A stretch of DNA of 64,000 nt from the NCBI GenBank assembly GCA_963739545.1, contig CAVUAT010000012.1:1-64000 (forward strand), written 5' to 3'. Position 1 is the first letter of the stretch. The number at the start of each line of letters is the position of its first letter. The translations under genes and the position numbers were made by a program. Under the pieces are notes generated by a model. It was not told the DNA's origin. It did not search any database and was given only the letters and a program-made list of their open reading frames with translations. Positions 16,873-25,786 of this stretch are shown here, piece after piece. The stretch is from CAVUAT01 sp963739545. GTDB taxonomy: Bacteria; Actinomycetota; Thermoleophilia; Solirubrobacterales; 70-9.

Positions 16873-17556
16873 ATGGGGGCGACCAAGAACATGAAGACCA
16901 CAGCGATACTTCCCGTGAAGCGCCTCGGCTCGGCCCACGGCAGGCTCGCGGACGCGCTCGACGCCGCCGAACGCACCACGCTCGCGGAGGCGATGTTCCT
17001 CGACACGCTGCACAAGCTGCGGCGGGCGAAGACGATCGACTCCGTGATCATCGTCACCGCGGATGCCGCAGTCGCACGGCACGCGAAGTGGCTCGGCCAC
17101 GCAGTGCTGCGCCAGGATCGTGACTCCGGCCATTCGCACGCAGCAGAGCGGGGAGCCCGCGTCGCGATGGAGCGGGGAGCCGATCGCGTGGCGATGCTGC
17201 CGGTCGACTGCCCGCTGCTCGACCCGGTTGAGCTCGACACCCACCTCGGGCGCAGCCCCCGCAACCTGATCGTCCCCGACGCCGAGGGCAGCGGCACCAA
17301 TGCCCTGATCTTGGATCCACCCGACGCCATCGCGCCCGCGTTCGGTCCCGACAGCTGCGCTCGGCACGTCGCGCGTGCGCGCGGCGCCGGCATCGGCTTC
17401 TCGCTGGAGCGAATCGAGTCCCTCGCGACCGACCTCGACACCCCCGCCGACATGGCGACGCTTCGCGACGCGCTGCTGCTCGATCCAGAGCCGGCGAAGC
17501 GCACCGCGAAGGTGCTGTGGGATCTCGGCGCCCGCGCCGAGCCGGCCGCCGCCTGA
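16873..17556 (+). CDS. fbiD: Phosphoenolpyruvate/2-phospholactate guanylyltransferase CofC (FbiD)
   Basis: CofC/FbiD activates the three-carbon unit with GTP for CofD. This 227-residue nucleotidyltransferase-fold protein has ILPVKRLGSAHGRLA near the N-terminus, the DRDSGHSHAAERG substrate segment, VAMLPVDCPLLD at about 109-120, and GSGTNALILDPPD. ATG at 16873 or the internal ATG at 16891 (MKTTAILPVK) could be the true start; the second matches family N-termini more closely. It is co-directional with cofD (21-bp gap) and cofE. Confidence 0.9.
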   Translation: MGATKNMKTTAILPVKRLGSAHGRLADALDAAERTTLAEAMFLDTLHKLRRAKTIDSVIIVTADAAVARHAKWLGHAVLRQDRDSGHSHAAERGARVAMERGADRVAMLPVDCPLLDPVELDTHLGRSPRNLIVPDAEGSGTNALILDPPDAIAPAFGPDSCARHVARARGAGIGFSLERIESLATDLDTPADMATLRDALLLDPEPAKRTAKVLWDLGARAEPAAA

Positions 17557-17582
17557 ACCCGCTGAGCGCGAGGGAGCTGCGG

Positions 17583-18317
17583 GTGCGCCCGCTCGAGGGC
17601 CTGGCCGAGGTGGCCGAGGGCGCGAACGTCGGATCGCTCATCGCCGATGCGGCCGACCCACGCTCCGGTGAGATCGTCGTCGTCTCGCAGAAGATCGTCT
17701 CGAAGGCCGAGGGCAGGCTGCGCCGGCTCACCGATGTGAGCCCGACCCCCCGCGCCCGCGAGCTCGCGGCCGAGACCGGCAAGGAGCCCGAGCTCGTGGA
17801 GCTGATCCTGGCCGAGAGCCGAGCCGTGATCCGCGCGGTCCCGGGCGTGCTGATCACCGAGACCCGCGATGGCTGGATCTGCGCCAACGCCGGCATCGAC
17901 GCATCCAACCTGCCGGGCGGCGAGGGCTGGGTTGCCCTGCTGCCCGTCGACGGCGACGCGTCGGCTCGGCGCATCCGCGCCCAGCTGCGCGAGGTCTCGG
18001 GCCACTCCCCCGCGGTGGTCGTCGCCGACAGCTTCGGGCGACCGTGGCGCCTCGGCCAGGCTGACGTCGCGATCGGCTGCGCGGGCATCGGGGCGCTAGA
18101 TGACTGGCGCGGCCGAGCTGACGAACACGGGCGCGCGCTCTCCGCGACCGCGATCGCGGTGGCCGATCAGCTCGCGGCCGCCGCCGACCTCGTGCGCGAC
18201 AAGGACTCGGCCGTGCCCGGGGCCGTGATCTCGGGCCTCGCGCATCTGGTCACCGACGACGACGGCCCCGGCGCCAGCGCGCAGCAGCGCCCTCCCGGCG
18301 ACGACCTGTTCCGCTAA
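17583..18317 (+). CDS. cofE: Coenzyme F420-0:L-glutamate ligase CofE
   Basis: CofE adds gamma-linked L-glutamates to F420-0 using GTP. This 244-residue protein has EIVVVSQKIVSKAEGR near residue 30, the RDGWICANAGIDASN segment, GHSPAVVVADSFGRPWR, and the AIAVADQLAAAADLV helix. GTG at 17583 was chosen because AGGGAG lies 7 bp upstream and the protein then starts just before the conserved region; GTG at 17517 would overlap cofC. The nitroreductase-like C-terminal domain of mycobacterial FbiB is absent. It ends in a 4-bp overlap of convergent stop codons with the cupin gene. Confidence 0.92.
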   Translation: MRPLEGLAEVAEGANVGSLIADAADPRSGEIVVVSQKIVSKAEGRLRRLTDVSPTPRARELAAETGKEPELVELILAESRAVIRAVPGVLITETRDGWICANAGIDASNLPGGEGWVALLPVDGDASARRIRAQLREVSGHSPAVVVADSFGRPWRLGQADVAIGCAGIGALDDWRGRADEHGRALSATAIAVADQLAAAADLVRDKDSAVPGAVISGLAHLVTDDDGPGASAQQRPPGDDLFR

Positions 18318-18724
18318 CCGACTTCGTTCTTGTCCAGCAATGGCGGGGGCGAGCCGCCCTCGACGCTGAACTCGGGAGGCTCGTAGACCTGGCCCGGCGT
18401 GCCGCCGAGCGCCAGGACGCGAACGCCCTCCTCGCCCGTCACCACCTTGCGCTTCACGTCCGGCCCGACTCGGATCCAGACGCCGGGCTCGAGCGGATGC
18501 TCCTCGCCAGCGGCCACCAGCGTCCCCTTGCCCTCCAGCGCCGTATAGACCTCTTCCTGCCCGTCGTGGAGCTGGTCGTGTTCGGGATAGATGTTGAAGT
18601 TCGGCGGTATGTCCATCACGGCGACCCCGAACGAGGTCACGCCGAGCCCCGCGCGAACCCTGCGGAAGCCGCCGCCGAAGATCGCCTCGAACTCCTCGAG
18701 CCGCTTCACGGTCACGTCAGCCAT
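18314..18724 (-). CDS. Cupin-domain protein
   Basis: This 136-residue single cupin has the two barrel motifs: PEHDQLHDGQEEVYTALEGKG (metal-type His and Glu residues) and EPGVWIRVGPDVKRKVVTG. Cupins of this size serve as small-molecule isomerases, dioxygenases or sensors; no function can be assigned. It lies between cofE and fbiC, with its stop overlapping that of cofE. A 38-bp hairpin separates it from the fbiC end, so it is probably transcribed alone rather than as part of F420 synthesis. Confidence 0.8.
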   Translation of the reverse strand: MADVTVKRLEEFEAIFGGGFRRVRAGLGVTSFGVAVMDIPPNFNIYPEHDQLHDGQEEVYTALEGKGTLVAAGEEHPLEPGVWIRVGPDVKRKVVTGEEGVRVLALGGTPGQVYEPPEFSVEGGSPPPLLDKNEVG

Positions 18725-18827
18725 TTAGACGCCCTTCCTCTCTCATGCTCCTCGTAACGAACCCTACATTCGCACCGCGCCGCGCGTGCGTGAGTCGCCT
18801 CACGCTTTGCGCGGCAAGCGACGGTTG

Positions 18828-18865
18828 GGTGCACTTGACCCCCTTATAGGGGGGCCAAGTGCACC
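18828..18865. terminator. 38-bp hairpin downstream of fbiC (first copy of a shared element)
   Basis: Outer arms GGTGCACTTG (18828-18837) and CAAGTGCACC (18856-18865) are perfectly complementary. The inner arms are CCCCC/GGGGG around TTATA. It lies 13 bp after the fbiC stop on the minus strand and probably terminates fbiC. A structurally matching 38-bp hairpin occurs at 42049-42086. Confidence 0.7.
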
Positions 18866-18877
18866 GAAGATCCGCCG

Positions 18878-21070
18878 CTAGTAAGTCTCGAGGATCTCGT
18901 AGAGCGTCGAGCGCTGGGCCGGGGTGCGCCCGGCGGCTCGGGCTGCGTCGATCAGCTGGTCGGGGTCGAGGCGGACTCCGTGCTGGGAGCCGGCCATGCG
19001 GGAGATGTTCTCCTCCATCAGGGTGCCGCCGAGGTCGTTGACCCCCCAGCGCAGGCTCTCGGTGGCGGCGTCGAGGCCCATCTTCACCCAGCTCGCCTGG
19101 AGGTTGGTGATCGAGCGGCCGAGCGCGAGGCGGAAGGCGGCAGTGTGCTTGAGGTTGTCGGGGGCCGAGATCTCCTCGACCCCGTGGGTGCGCCCGAGCA
19201 GCGTGTTGAATGGGATGAAGCTGAGGGGGACGAACTCGGTGATCCCGCCCGTGCGCTCCTGCAGCTCGCGGATCACGCGCATATGGACGGCGAGCTCGGA
19301 CGGCTCCTCGATGTGGCCGAACATCACCGTCGATGTTGATCGCAGCCCGGAGCGGTGCGAGGCCTCGATGATCTCGACCCAGCGGGCCACGGGGAGCTTG
19401 TTCGGCGAGATCCGCTGGCGGACCCCGTCGTGGAGGACCTCGGCGGCCGTTCCCGGCGTCGAACCCAGGCCGCACTCGCGCAGGTAGTCGAAGACGGCCT
19501 CGGGGCTCTTGCCCGAACGCTCGCACATGAAGTGGATCTCCATCGGAGAGTAAGCGTGGATGTGGAGCTCGGGGGCCGTGTCCCTGATCAGCCGCAGCCA
19601 CCGGCCGTAGTCGGAGAGCTCGTACTCGGGATGGATCCCGCCCTGCATGCAGATCTCGGTCGCCCCGAAGTCGACGGCCTCGCCGATCCGGGCCTCGAAG
19701 TCCTCCTCGCTGACCATGTACGCGTCGGGCGAACGCTTGCCCTGACCGAAGCCACAGAACGCGCAGCCGACGATGCAGATGTTGGTGAAGTTGATGTTCC
19801 GGTTGACGACGAAGGTGGCCACGTCGCCGGCGAGCTCCGCGCGGAGCTCGTCCGCGGCCAGGCGCATCTCCTCGATCACCTCGGGGCGCGTCTCGGCGAA
19901 CAGGGCCGTGAGCTCTGGCTCGGTCAGCTCCTCGCCCGCTCTGCCGCGCTCGATCGCGCGCGGGGCGATCGCTGCGTCGGGCGGAGTCCCACGTCCACGG
20001 CCCGAGCCGCGGCGCGGGATGAAGCTCCAGTACTTGAGCTTGACCACGTCGAGCACGCCCTGCTCCATCCACTCGGGATCGAGGTACTGGGGATAGGCGC
20101 AGAGCCGCTCGGTCAGAGCGAAGCCGCGCGGGCTCAGGTCCACGCGCACCTGTTTCGGAGACGGGAAGGGATGCTCGGGCGAGATGTGGTCGCCATTTGC
20201 CGAGAGCCCGCCGAGGTCGGTGGCGCCTGCCTCAACCAGCTCCCCCCACCAGTCCGCCAGGTTGGGCGGGATCTGCACGCCCACGTCGGGCATCAGCCGC
20301 TTGCACTCGGCGATCAGCCGCTTCATGTCATCGATGGTGACGTCGGAGGCCCACTCGGGACGGGGTTGCGGTTGTCCGTTCGTGAGACCCGATTCCCACC
20401 GCCTGCGAGCCGCGTCGTCGGCGATGTCCGCCACCTCCTCGCCGTAGTAGCGGGGGTGGGGCACATAGTTCTGCAGGATCACTTCCTGGATGTGGCCGTG
20501 GCGGGCCTGCACTTCGGCCAAGGCCTCGAGGGATGCGACCCGCTCGTCCTCGTCCTCGCCGATGCCGACGAGGATCCCCGTGGTGAACGGGATCCGGAGC
20601 TCGCCGGCGGCGTTCAGCGTCTCGAGCCGCCGCGCGGGGTGCTTCGTCGGCGAGCCCGCGTGGACGGTCTCCATCAGCCGCTCCGAGACGGACTCCAGCA
20701 TCAGGCCCTGCGAGGCGGTCACCTCGCGCAGGCTCAGCAACTCCTCGCGGCCGAGCACGCCGACGTTGGTGTGGGGCAGCATGCCCCGCTCCAGCGCGCG
20801 CTCGCACGCCCAGCGCACGTAGGACGTGAACGTCTCGTGCCCCCACGAGGCCAGCTTCGCGGCGACCACCGGATTGACCTCGGGCATCTCGCCGGTCAGC
20901 ACGAGCAGCTCCTTGGAGTTCCGGCGCACCGCCTCGTCGAGCCGGCGCTCGACCTCATCGGGATCGTGGATGTGCGCCTGGCGTGTCGCGAACGAGCAGT
21001 ACTTGCAGTAGCACTGGCACGTCCTCGACAGCGACAGCGTGTAGTTCCGGGAGAACGTTACGCGGCGCAC
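18878..21070 (-). CDS. fbiC: FO synthase FbiC (fused CofG-CofH)
   Basis: FbiC makes FO, the deazaflavin chromophore of F420, from tyrosine and a pyrimidine. This 730-residue protein carries two radical-SAM domains. The CofG half has the C-x3-C-x2-C cluster motif at Cys18/22/25 and the CofH half has it at Cys432/436/439 (ICIVGCAFCGF). The order CofG then CofH, and the length, match the actinobacterial fusion rather than the separate archaeal proteins. The GTG start follows no obvious ribosome site. It lies on the strand opposite npdG-cofDCE, completing the F420 biosynthetic set. Confidence 0.95.
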   Translation of the reverse strand: MRRVTFSRNYTLSLSRTCQCYCKYCSFATRQAHIHDPDEVERRLDEAVRRNSKELLVLTGEMPEVNPVVAAKLASWGHETFTSYVRWACERALERGMLPHTNVGVLGREELLSLREVTASQGLMLESVSERLMETVHAGSPTKHPARRLETLNAAGELRIPFTTGILVGIGEDEDERVASLEALAEVQARHGHIQEVILQNYVPHPRYYGEEVADIADDAARRRWESGLTNGQPQPRPEWASDVTIDDMKRLIAECKRLMPDVGVQIPPNLADWWGELVEAGATDLGGLSANGDHISPEHPFPSPKQVRVDLSPRGFALTERLCAYPQYLDPEWMEQGVLDVVKLKYWSFIPRRGSGRGRGTPPDAAIAPRAIERGRAGEELTEPELTALFAETRPEVIEEMRLAADELRAELAGDVATFVVNRNINFTNICIVGCAFCGFGQGKRSPDAYMVSEEDFEARIGEAVDFGATEICMQGGIHPEYELSDYGRWLRLIRDTAPELHIHAYSPMEIHFMCERSGKSPEAVFDYLRECGLGSTPGTAAEVLHDGVRQRISPNKLPVARWVEIIEASHRSGLRSTSTVMFGHIEEPSELAVHMRVIRELQERTGGITEFVPLSFIPFNTLLGRTHGVEEISAPDNLKHTAAFRLALGRSITNLQASWVKMGLDAATESLRWGVNDLGGTLMEENISRMAGSQHGVRLDPDQLIDAARAAGRTPAQRSTLYEILETY

Positions 21071-21107
21071 GTCGCCACGCTAGCAACGGGGTAGAGCGCC
21101 CGGACCT

Positions 21108-21725
21108 TCACCCCCAAATATCGTTCGCCACGAGGCCGATGAACAGGACGATCACGAACTCGCTGACGATCCAGGAATTCTCGTTCATCCAGTCGCGCAG
21201 CTTGGGGAGCAGGGTCTGCCCCCGCTCTCCCAGCAAGATGACGATGAGCGACGGAATCGCCAGGATGAGCAGCGTCAAGCCGATGAAGGGAAGGGCCTGC
21301 CAAAGCTCGTCGCTGTGGTTGGCGAGGTAGCCGCCGACCGCGAACGAGGTGAGGATGTCGGTGGGAAACAGTCCGAGGAGCAGCAGGCCGAGCTTGAATG
21401 CGGTCCCGGGGGTGGCGGCCTGGAGCTTGCCCATCCATTTCGGGGGCGTTGATTCGGCTCGCGTCCAATAGACGTGGGCCGCCGCCAACAGCAGTAGCAC
21501 CAGGACGACGATGTCCAGCGTGTCGCTCGACGATTCGCGGTCAGAACCCCCACCGCTGACGAAGTACGCCGCCGTGACGACCACGCTGATCGATATCGCG
21601 GCCCCGGCCACGAAGGCGAACGAGTTTGCGCGCCAGCGCTCACTCGTGGCGAGAAAGATCGCGCTCAGGATCTGGGGCCCGGCGACCATCACCACGGCAA
21701 GGGGCAGAATCTTCGCGAAATCCAT
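21108..21725 (-). CDS. GAP-family (Sap-like) membrane protein
   Basis: This 205-residue integral membrane protein has about six hydrophobic segments (near residues 5-25, 35-57, 71-88, 108-128, 138-162 and 184-203). The layout fits the GAP/SfLAP family, which includes mycobacterial proteins implicated in glycopeptidolipid or sulfolipid addressing. The assignment rests on topology and motifs such as FPTDILTSFAVGGYLANH and is moderate. It follows glutamate decarboxylase by 24 bp with a good AGGAGAGG ribosome site. Confidence 0.7.
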   Translation of the reverse strand: MDFAKILPLAVVMVAGPQILSAIFLATSERWRANSFAFVAGAAISISVVVTAAYFVSGGGSDRESSSDTLDIVVLVLLLLAAAHVYWTRAESTPPKWMGKLQAATPGTAFKLGLLLLGLFPTDILTSFAVGGYLANHSDELWQALPFIGLTLLILAIPSLIVILLGERGQTLLPKLRDWMNENSWIVSEFVIVLFIGLVANDIWG

Positions 21726-21749
21726 GGTTGACCTCTCCTCGTCGGCGCC

Positions 21750-23126
21750 TCAGTAGCCGGTGCCGGTCTTTACCTTTTTGCGCTCGGATTCGTGGACGGC
21801 GCCCTTGCGCTCCAGTGTCGCGACCGCCTCCTCGATGTCGTCGCCGAGAGTGTCGACGAGAGCGCGGCTCAGCGTCTCCTTGACGAGGGCCCGGAGCATC
21901 TTCACGTCCTGAGCGTCGGGCGGCATGGTGTACGCGGGGAGCATCCAGCCGCGCTCGGCCGAGAGCTGGAACGCGATGTCGAACTCGTCCCAGTCGCGCT
22001 TCTCGGCCAGGTTGAAGGCGACCAGCGGCAGCGTCTCCTCGCCCTCGCCGATGATCTGGAAGGGCCCCATGTCCTTGATCCGCTCGGACAGGGTGCCGGC
22101 GTTCTTCTGCATCACCTCCATCACGGTTCCATACCCGTGCTTGCCGAGGCGCACGAAGTTGTAGTACTGGGCCAGCACCATCGCCGAGCCCGTCGAGAAG
22201 TTGAGAGTGAACGTCGCGTCGGTCTTGCCCAGGTAATTCTCCATGAACACGAGGTCATCGGAGAGGTCGGATTTCTCGCGGAAGATGAGCCAGCCGATCC
22301 CCGGGTACACGAGCCCGAACTTGTGGCCCGAGACGTTGATCGAGCGGACTTGCTCGAGGCGAAAGTCCCACTTCGAGTCCGGGTACAGAAAGGGCCAGAC
22401 GAAGCCGCCGCTGGCGCCGTCGATGTGCAGCGGCACGTCGAGGCCCTTCTCCCCCTTCAGGTCGAGCAGCAGCTTGTTGATCCCGACGACGTCGTCGGCG
22501 TGACCGGTGAAGGTCGTGCCCACCACCGCGGCGACGCCGATCGTGTTCTCGTCGACGTGAGGCTCCACGTCCTCGGGGCCGATCGTGTACTTGTCGGGCT
22601 GCAGCGGGACGATTCGCGGCTCTACGTCGAAGTAGCGGCAGAACTTCTCCCAGACGACGTGCACGTCGCCGCCGAAGACGAGGTTCGGCTTGTCGGTAGG
22701 CCTGCCCGCTGCCTCCTGGCGCTCGCGCCACTTCCACTTCAGCGACAGCGCGCCGAGCATGATCGCCTCAGACGATCCCTGCGTGCGGGCCCCCGTCGTC
22801 TCGCCCGGCGCGTGGAAGAGCTCGGCCAGCATGCGGATGCAGCGCTGCTCGATCTCGGCGGTCTGCGGGTACTCGGCGTGATCGATGAAGTTCCGGTGCA
22901 GGTTCTCGGCGATGATCCGCTGCGCCTCCGGCTCCATCCAGGTGGTGACGAACGTCGCGAGGTTGCGAAACGGGATCCCGTCGAGCACGAGGTCCTCGGA
23001 GACGAGCCGCATCGCGTCGACAGGGCTCATGCCGACCTCGGGGATCGCGTGGTCGGGAGCGACCTCGGTCAGGAACCTGTCGCGGGTGTCTTCTGCGATG
23101 GCCTTTGCCCTGTCGATTTCGTTCAT
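21750..23126 (-). CDS. gadB: Glutamate decarboxylase
   Basis: GadB converts glutamate to gamma-aminobutyrate, consuming a proton. This 458-residue PLP enzyme has the family start NLATFVTTWMEPEA, substrate-binding QGSSEAIMLG, HIDGASGGFVWPF, and the PLP lysine in SINVSGHKFGLVYPGIGW. Length and motifs match bacterial GadB (about 466 residues). No gadC antiporter is next to it; the downstream gene encodes a different membrane protein. It may serve acid stress or GABA-shunt metabolism. Confidence 0.95.
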   Translation of the reverse strand: MNEIDRAKAIAEDTRDRFLTEVAPDHAIPEVGMSPVDAMRLVSEDLVLDGIPFRNLATFVTTWMEPEAQRIIAENLHRNFIDHAEYPQTAEIEQRCIRMLAELFHAPGETTGARTQGSSEAIMLGALSLKWKWRERQEAAGRPTDKPNLVFGGDVHVVWEKFCRYFDVEPRIVPLQPDKYTIGPEDVEPHVDENTIGVAAVVGTTFTGHADDVVGINKLLLDLKGEKGLDVPLHIDGASGGFVWPFLYPDSKWDFRLEQVRSINVSGHKFGLVYPGIGWLIFREKSDLSDDLVFMENYLGKTDATFTLNFSTGSAMVLAQYYNFVRLGKHGYGTVMEVMQKNAGTLSERIKDMGPFQIIGEGEETLPLVAFNLAEKRDWDEFDIAFQLSAERGWMLPAYTMPPDAQDVKMLRALVKETLSRALVDTLGDDIEEAVATLERKGAVHESERKKVKTGTGY

Positions 23127-23147
23127 CGTTCTCCTTGTCGTGTCACG

Positions 23148-24536
23148 TCAGACGCCCATTTCAGCTTTGATCTTCCCGCTATCGGCGGCAGCGGCGAACT
23201 GCTCGTAGTCGCGCTCGTTCTGGTCGGCATAGGCGCGCGCGAAGTCCGCGATCGACTTGTCGAGTGCGTCGCCGCGCCCCACATAGGCCGCGATTGCGAC
23301 CCGGTCTCCGCTTCGGGCGTGGGCCCGGGCGAGCGTCCAGCCGCACATGCCTCCGTAGGCCGCGAGGTCGGCTGAGATCATCCGCTCGACCATCGCCGAC
23401 ATCTTCCAGTCCCAGAGCTGGCGCACGTAGAAGTCGCGCTTGACGCCGTCGACCCCGTCTGCGGTGAGCCAGCCGAGGAAGATGTCGCTGGAGGCCTGCA
23501 TCAGCCACTGGCCCTCCACCACCCTGCGCCCGTGGGAGCGGAAGCGGCTCTTCCGCAGGTGGGCCTCGAGGACTGACGGCTGGGCCTCCTTGATCTGGAG
23601 AAAGAGAGGGTCGCCGTCGTCGCGTCCCACGAACAGAGCGATCAACGCCCGGGTTCCGACACTGCCCACGCCCACGACTTTGCGTGCCATGTCGACGAAG
23701 CGGTACTCGTCGAGCAGCGCGCGGGCGGAGCCGGTCAGGGTGCGAGCGTAGTCGGCGATCAGCTTCTTGACACGACCCTCGGCTTCATCGAGCCGGCCGC
23801 GCAGTTGCGGCCATTCCGAGACGGGGACGATCAGCGGCGGGTCGCTGTTGATCCGCAGGGCGCCGTCGTCACGGTGCGTTAGGCGCGCGAGAGCCTTCAT
23901 GTGGTCCTTGGAGCGGGCCTTGGCCGCTCGCCGCTCGGCCCGCGCCTTTCCCTTGGGGCTGAACGAGCCGCCCCAGCGCGCAGCTGCCGTCTCGAGGTCC
24001 ATTCGGGTGGCCCAGAGCTCGAGGTTGCCGAGCGCGGCGAACTCGCGCATCGCAGCGCGGTAATCGCGCGTCGTCGCGAGCACCAGCGATCGCACGGTCT
24101 TGGGCGCGAAGCCCGCGCTGCGGCCCGCGATCTCGATGCTCGCGGTGAGGCGCTTCAAATCCCACTCCCACGGGCCGGCCAGCGTCTCGTCGAAGTCGTT
24201 GATGTCGAAGACGAGGTCACGATCGGGCGACGCAAACCCGCCGAAGTTCGAGAGGTGCGCGTCACCGCAGAGCTGCGCAGGCAAGCCGCTGTCAGGCGTC
24301 CCTGCGAGGTCCGCCGCCATGATCGCGGCGGCGCCGCGGTAGAAGGCGAACGGGGACGCCAGCATCCGTCCGTAGCGAATCGGGACCAGGTCGGGGTCGC
24401 GGCTCGGAGCCTGGGCCTCGAGCACGGCCACGGGATCGGGGCCCGAGGGGTCCCTGCTCCAGCCGGCGTGCGCGGAGCGCGCCGCCCGCGAGCGTGCCGC
24501 CTTGCCGCGAGCGCGCCTGTCGGCGAGCGCGGTCAC
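23148..24536 (-). CDS. DUF2252 family protein
   Basis: This 462-residue protein belongs to the DUF2252 family, which has kinase/phosphotransferase-like features but no proven function. Recognisable segments include CGDAHLSNFGGFASPDRDLVFDINDFDE, with a His-x3-Asn and an Asp-Phe-Asp reminiscent of the aminoglycoside-phosphotransferase active site. Also visible are WEWDLKRLTASIEIAGR, VVGVGSVGTRALIALFVGR and LFLQIKEAQPS. GTG at 24536 overlaps the stop of the upstream AI-2E gene (GTGA), which fixes the start. The longer open frame upstream is antisense-frame noise. The two genes are probably translationally coupled. Confidence 0.88.
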   Translation of the reverse strand: MTALADRRARGKAARSRAARSAHAGWSRDPSGPDPVAVLEAQAPSRDPDLVPIRYGRMLASPFAFYRGAAAIMAADLAGTPDSGLPAQLCGDAHLSNFGGFASPDRDLVFDINDFDETLAGPWEWDLKRLTASIEIAGRSAGFAPKTVRSLVLATTRDYRAAMREFAALGNLELWATRMDLETAAARWGGSFSPKGKARAERRAAKARSKDHMKALARLTHRDDGALRINSDPPLIVPVSEWPQLRGRLDEAEGRVKKLIADYARTLTGSARALLDEYRFVDMARKVVGVGSVGTRALIALFVGRDDGDPLFLQIKEAQPSVLEAHLRKSRFRSHGRRVVEGQWLMQASSDIFLGWLTADGVDGVKRDFYVRQLWDWKMSAMVERMISADLAAYGGMCGWTLARAHARSGDRVAIAAYVGRGDALDKSIADFARAYADQNERDYEQFAAAADSGKIKAEMGV

Positions 24537-25741
24537 GTCGCAGCCTCGGGCGAGGAGCCCGCGGCCGATGCCTCGGCCTTCGCAAGGTCTCCGGAGATGC
24601 GCACGACGGCAGAGGTCACCGGCGCCGCGAGCACGAGGCCGATCGCCCCGAACAGCGCGCCGCCGGCGATCGTCACAATCAGCACCGCCAGCGGATGCAG
24701 GCCCAGGGCCGCGCCGTAGGCGATCGGCTGCACGATCTGCTGTAAGGGGCCGTTGGAGAGAAGCTGGATCACGACCATCGCGCCCGCCGCCTCGGGGCCG
24801 GACCCGCCAAGCGCAAGCAGAACCGCGAACGCGCCCGCCGTCCAGGCGCCGATGTAGGGGATGTACGCACCGAGGAACGTGACGATCGCAATCGTCCCGG
24901 CGAGCGGCACTCCCAGCAACAGAGCGCCGCCTCCCACAAGAACCCCATTGAAGACGGCAACGATCGTGACGCCGAAGAAGTAACCGCGGAGTGACTGGAG
25001 CGCGCGCTTGCTGACGGTGGATGCGACCTGGGTCGGCACGCCCATGTGCCGCTCGACCCAGGCGCGGATCGTGGGGCCGTCCTTGAGCAGGAAGAAGAGG
25101 CTGAGCACCGTCATTGCGAGAAAGAACACGATCGACGAGAGCTCCACCACCGCGCCCACCACCCCTCCGATAAGCGCGTCGAACGAGTCGCTGGCGCCGG
25201 CGCTGGCGTCGCTGTTCGCATTCGCGGCCTTCCCATCGCTGACGCCAAGATCCTTCAGCCATCCCTCGACCTCGTTGGCGGCGTCCTTGAGCGCACCGCT
25301 GATGTTGTCGGTTTCGCTGGCGATACCGGTCAGCACGAGGTATCCGGCGAACGCACCGAGGGCGACGATCGCTAGCAGGACGAGCGCTGCCCCGAGCCCG
25401 CGCGGGATGTGGTGGTCATTCAGCCAGCCGACCAGCGGCGAGGCGACCGCGGCGATGATGCCCGCCACGATCACGGGGAGCACGATCACGCTGGTCAGCG
25501 ACAGCAGCGCAACCACAGCTACCAGGAGCAGCGCCACGCCGACCAGGAGCCAGGCGGTCAGTCCAGCGTCGCGGAGCCAACCCGGGGCCGAGAACACACC
25601 AGAGAGCTCGGCCGGATCGATCTCGACGAACTCCTCACCGGCGTTCTCGGCGGTGTCATCGCCGTACCCTCGGCGACGGCGCAGGCGTCCACGGATCATC
25701 GGCATCAGCCGCACCTTATTCGCGAGCCGACGCGGCTGCAT
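24533..25741 (-). CDS. AI-2E family transporter
   Basis: This 402-residue polytopic membrane protein has the AI-2E (TqsA/PerM) layout. Two hydrophobic segments start near residue 60, a long polar section follows (about 130-180, with a Ser/Ala/Asp-rich insert), and a C-terminal membrane bundle contains FFLLKDGP and the signature FLGAYIPYIGAW. Members export small molecules or act as Na+/H+-type exporters; the substrate is not predictable. ATG at 25741 gives a normal-length protein, while the frame extends upstream into low-quality sequence. It is coupled to DUF2252 downstream. Confidence 0.87.
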   Translation of the reverse strand: MQPRRLANKVRLMPMIRGRLRRRRGYGDDTAENAGEEFVEIDPAELSGVFSAPGWLRDAGLTAWLLVGVALLLVAVVALLSLTSVIVLPVIVAGIIAAVASPLVGWLNDHHIPRGLGAALVLLAIVALGAFAGYLVLTGIASETDNISGALKDAANEVEGWLKDLGVSDGKAANANSDASAGASDSFDALIGGVVGAVVELSSIVFFLAMTVLSLFFLLKDGPTIRAWVERHMGVPTQVASTVSKRALQSLRGYFFGVTIVAVFNGVLVGGGALLLGVPLAGTIAIVTFLGAYIPYIGAWTAGAFAVLLALGGSGPEAAGAMVVIQLLSNGPLQQIVQPIAYGAALGLHPLAVLIVTIAGGALFGAIGLVLAAPVTSAVVRISGDLAKAEASAAGSSPEAAT

Positions 25742-25786
25742 CGCCCCGATGGATGATCCAGGCGGCGAACGGTCATAGTCCCGGCC

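Noticed and set aside
15200..18320. cofE as a full FbiB fusion
   Set aside because: The gene ends after the CofE domain at 18317; no nitroreductase-like domain follows in any frame.
19355..21094. Long plus-strand frame opposite fbiC
   Set aside because: Antisense to a clearly recognisable FbiC; no domain and typical GC-shadow composition.
24537..25262. N-terminal extension of the DUF2252 frame
   Set aside because: It lies antiphase within the AI-2E gene, and the GTGA overlap fixes a start at 24536.
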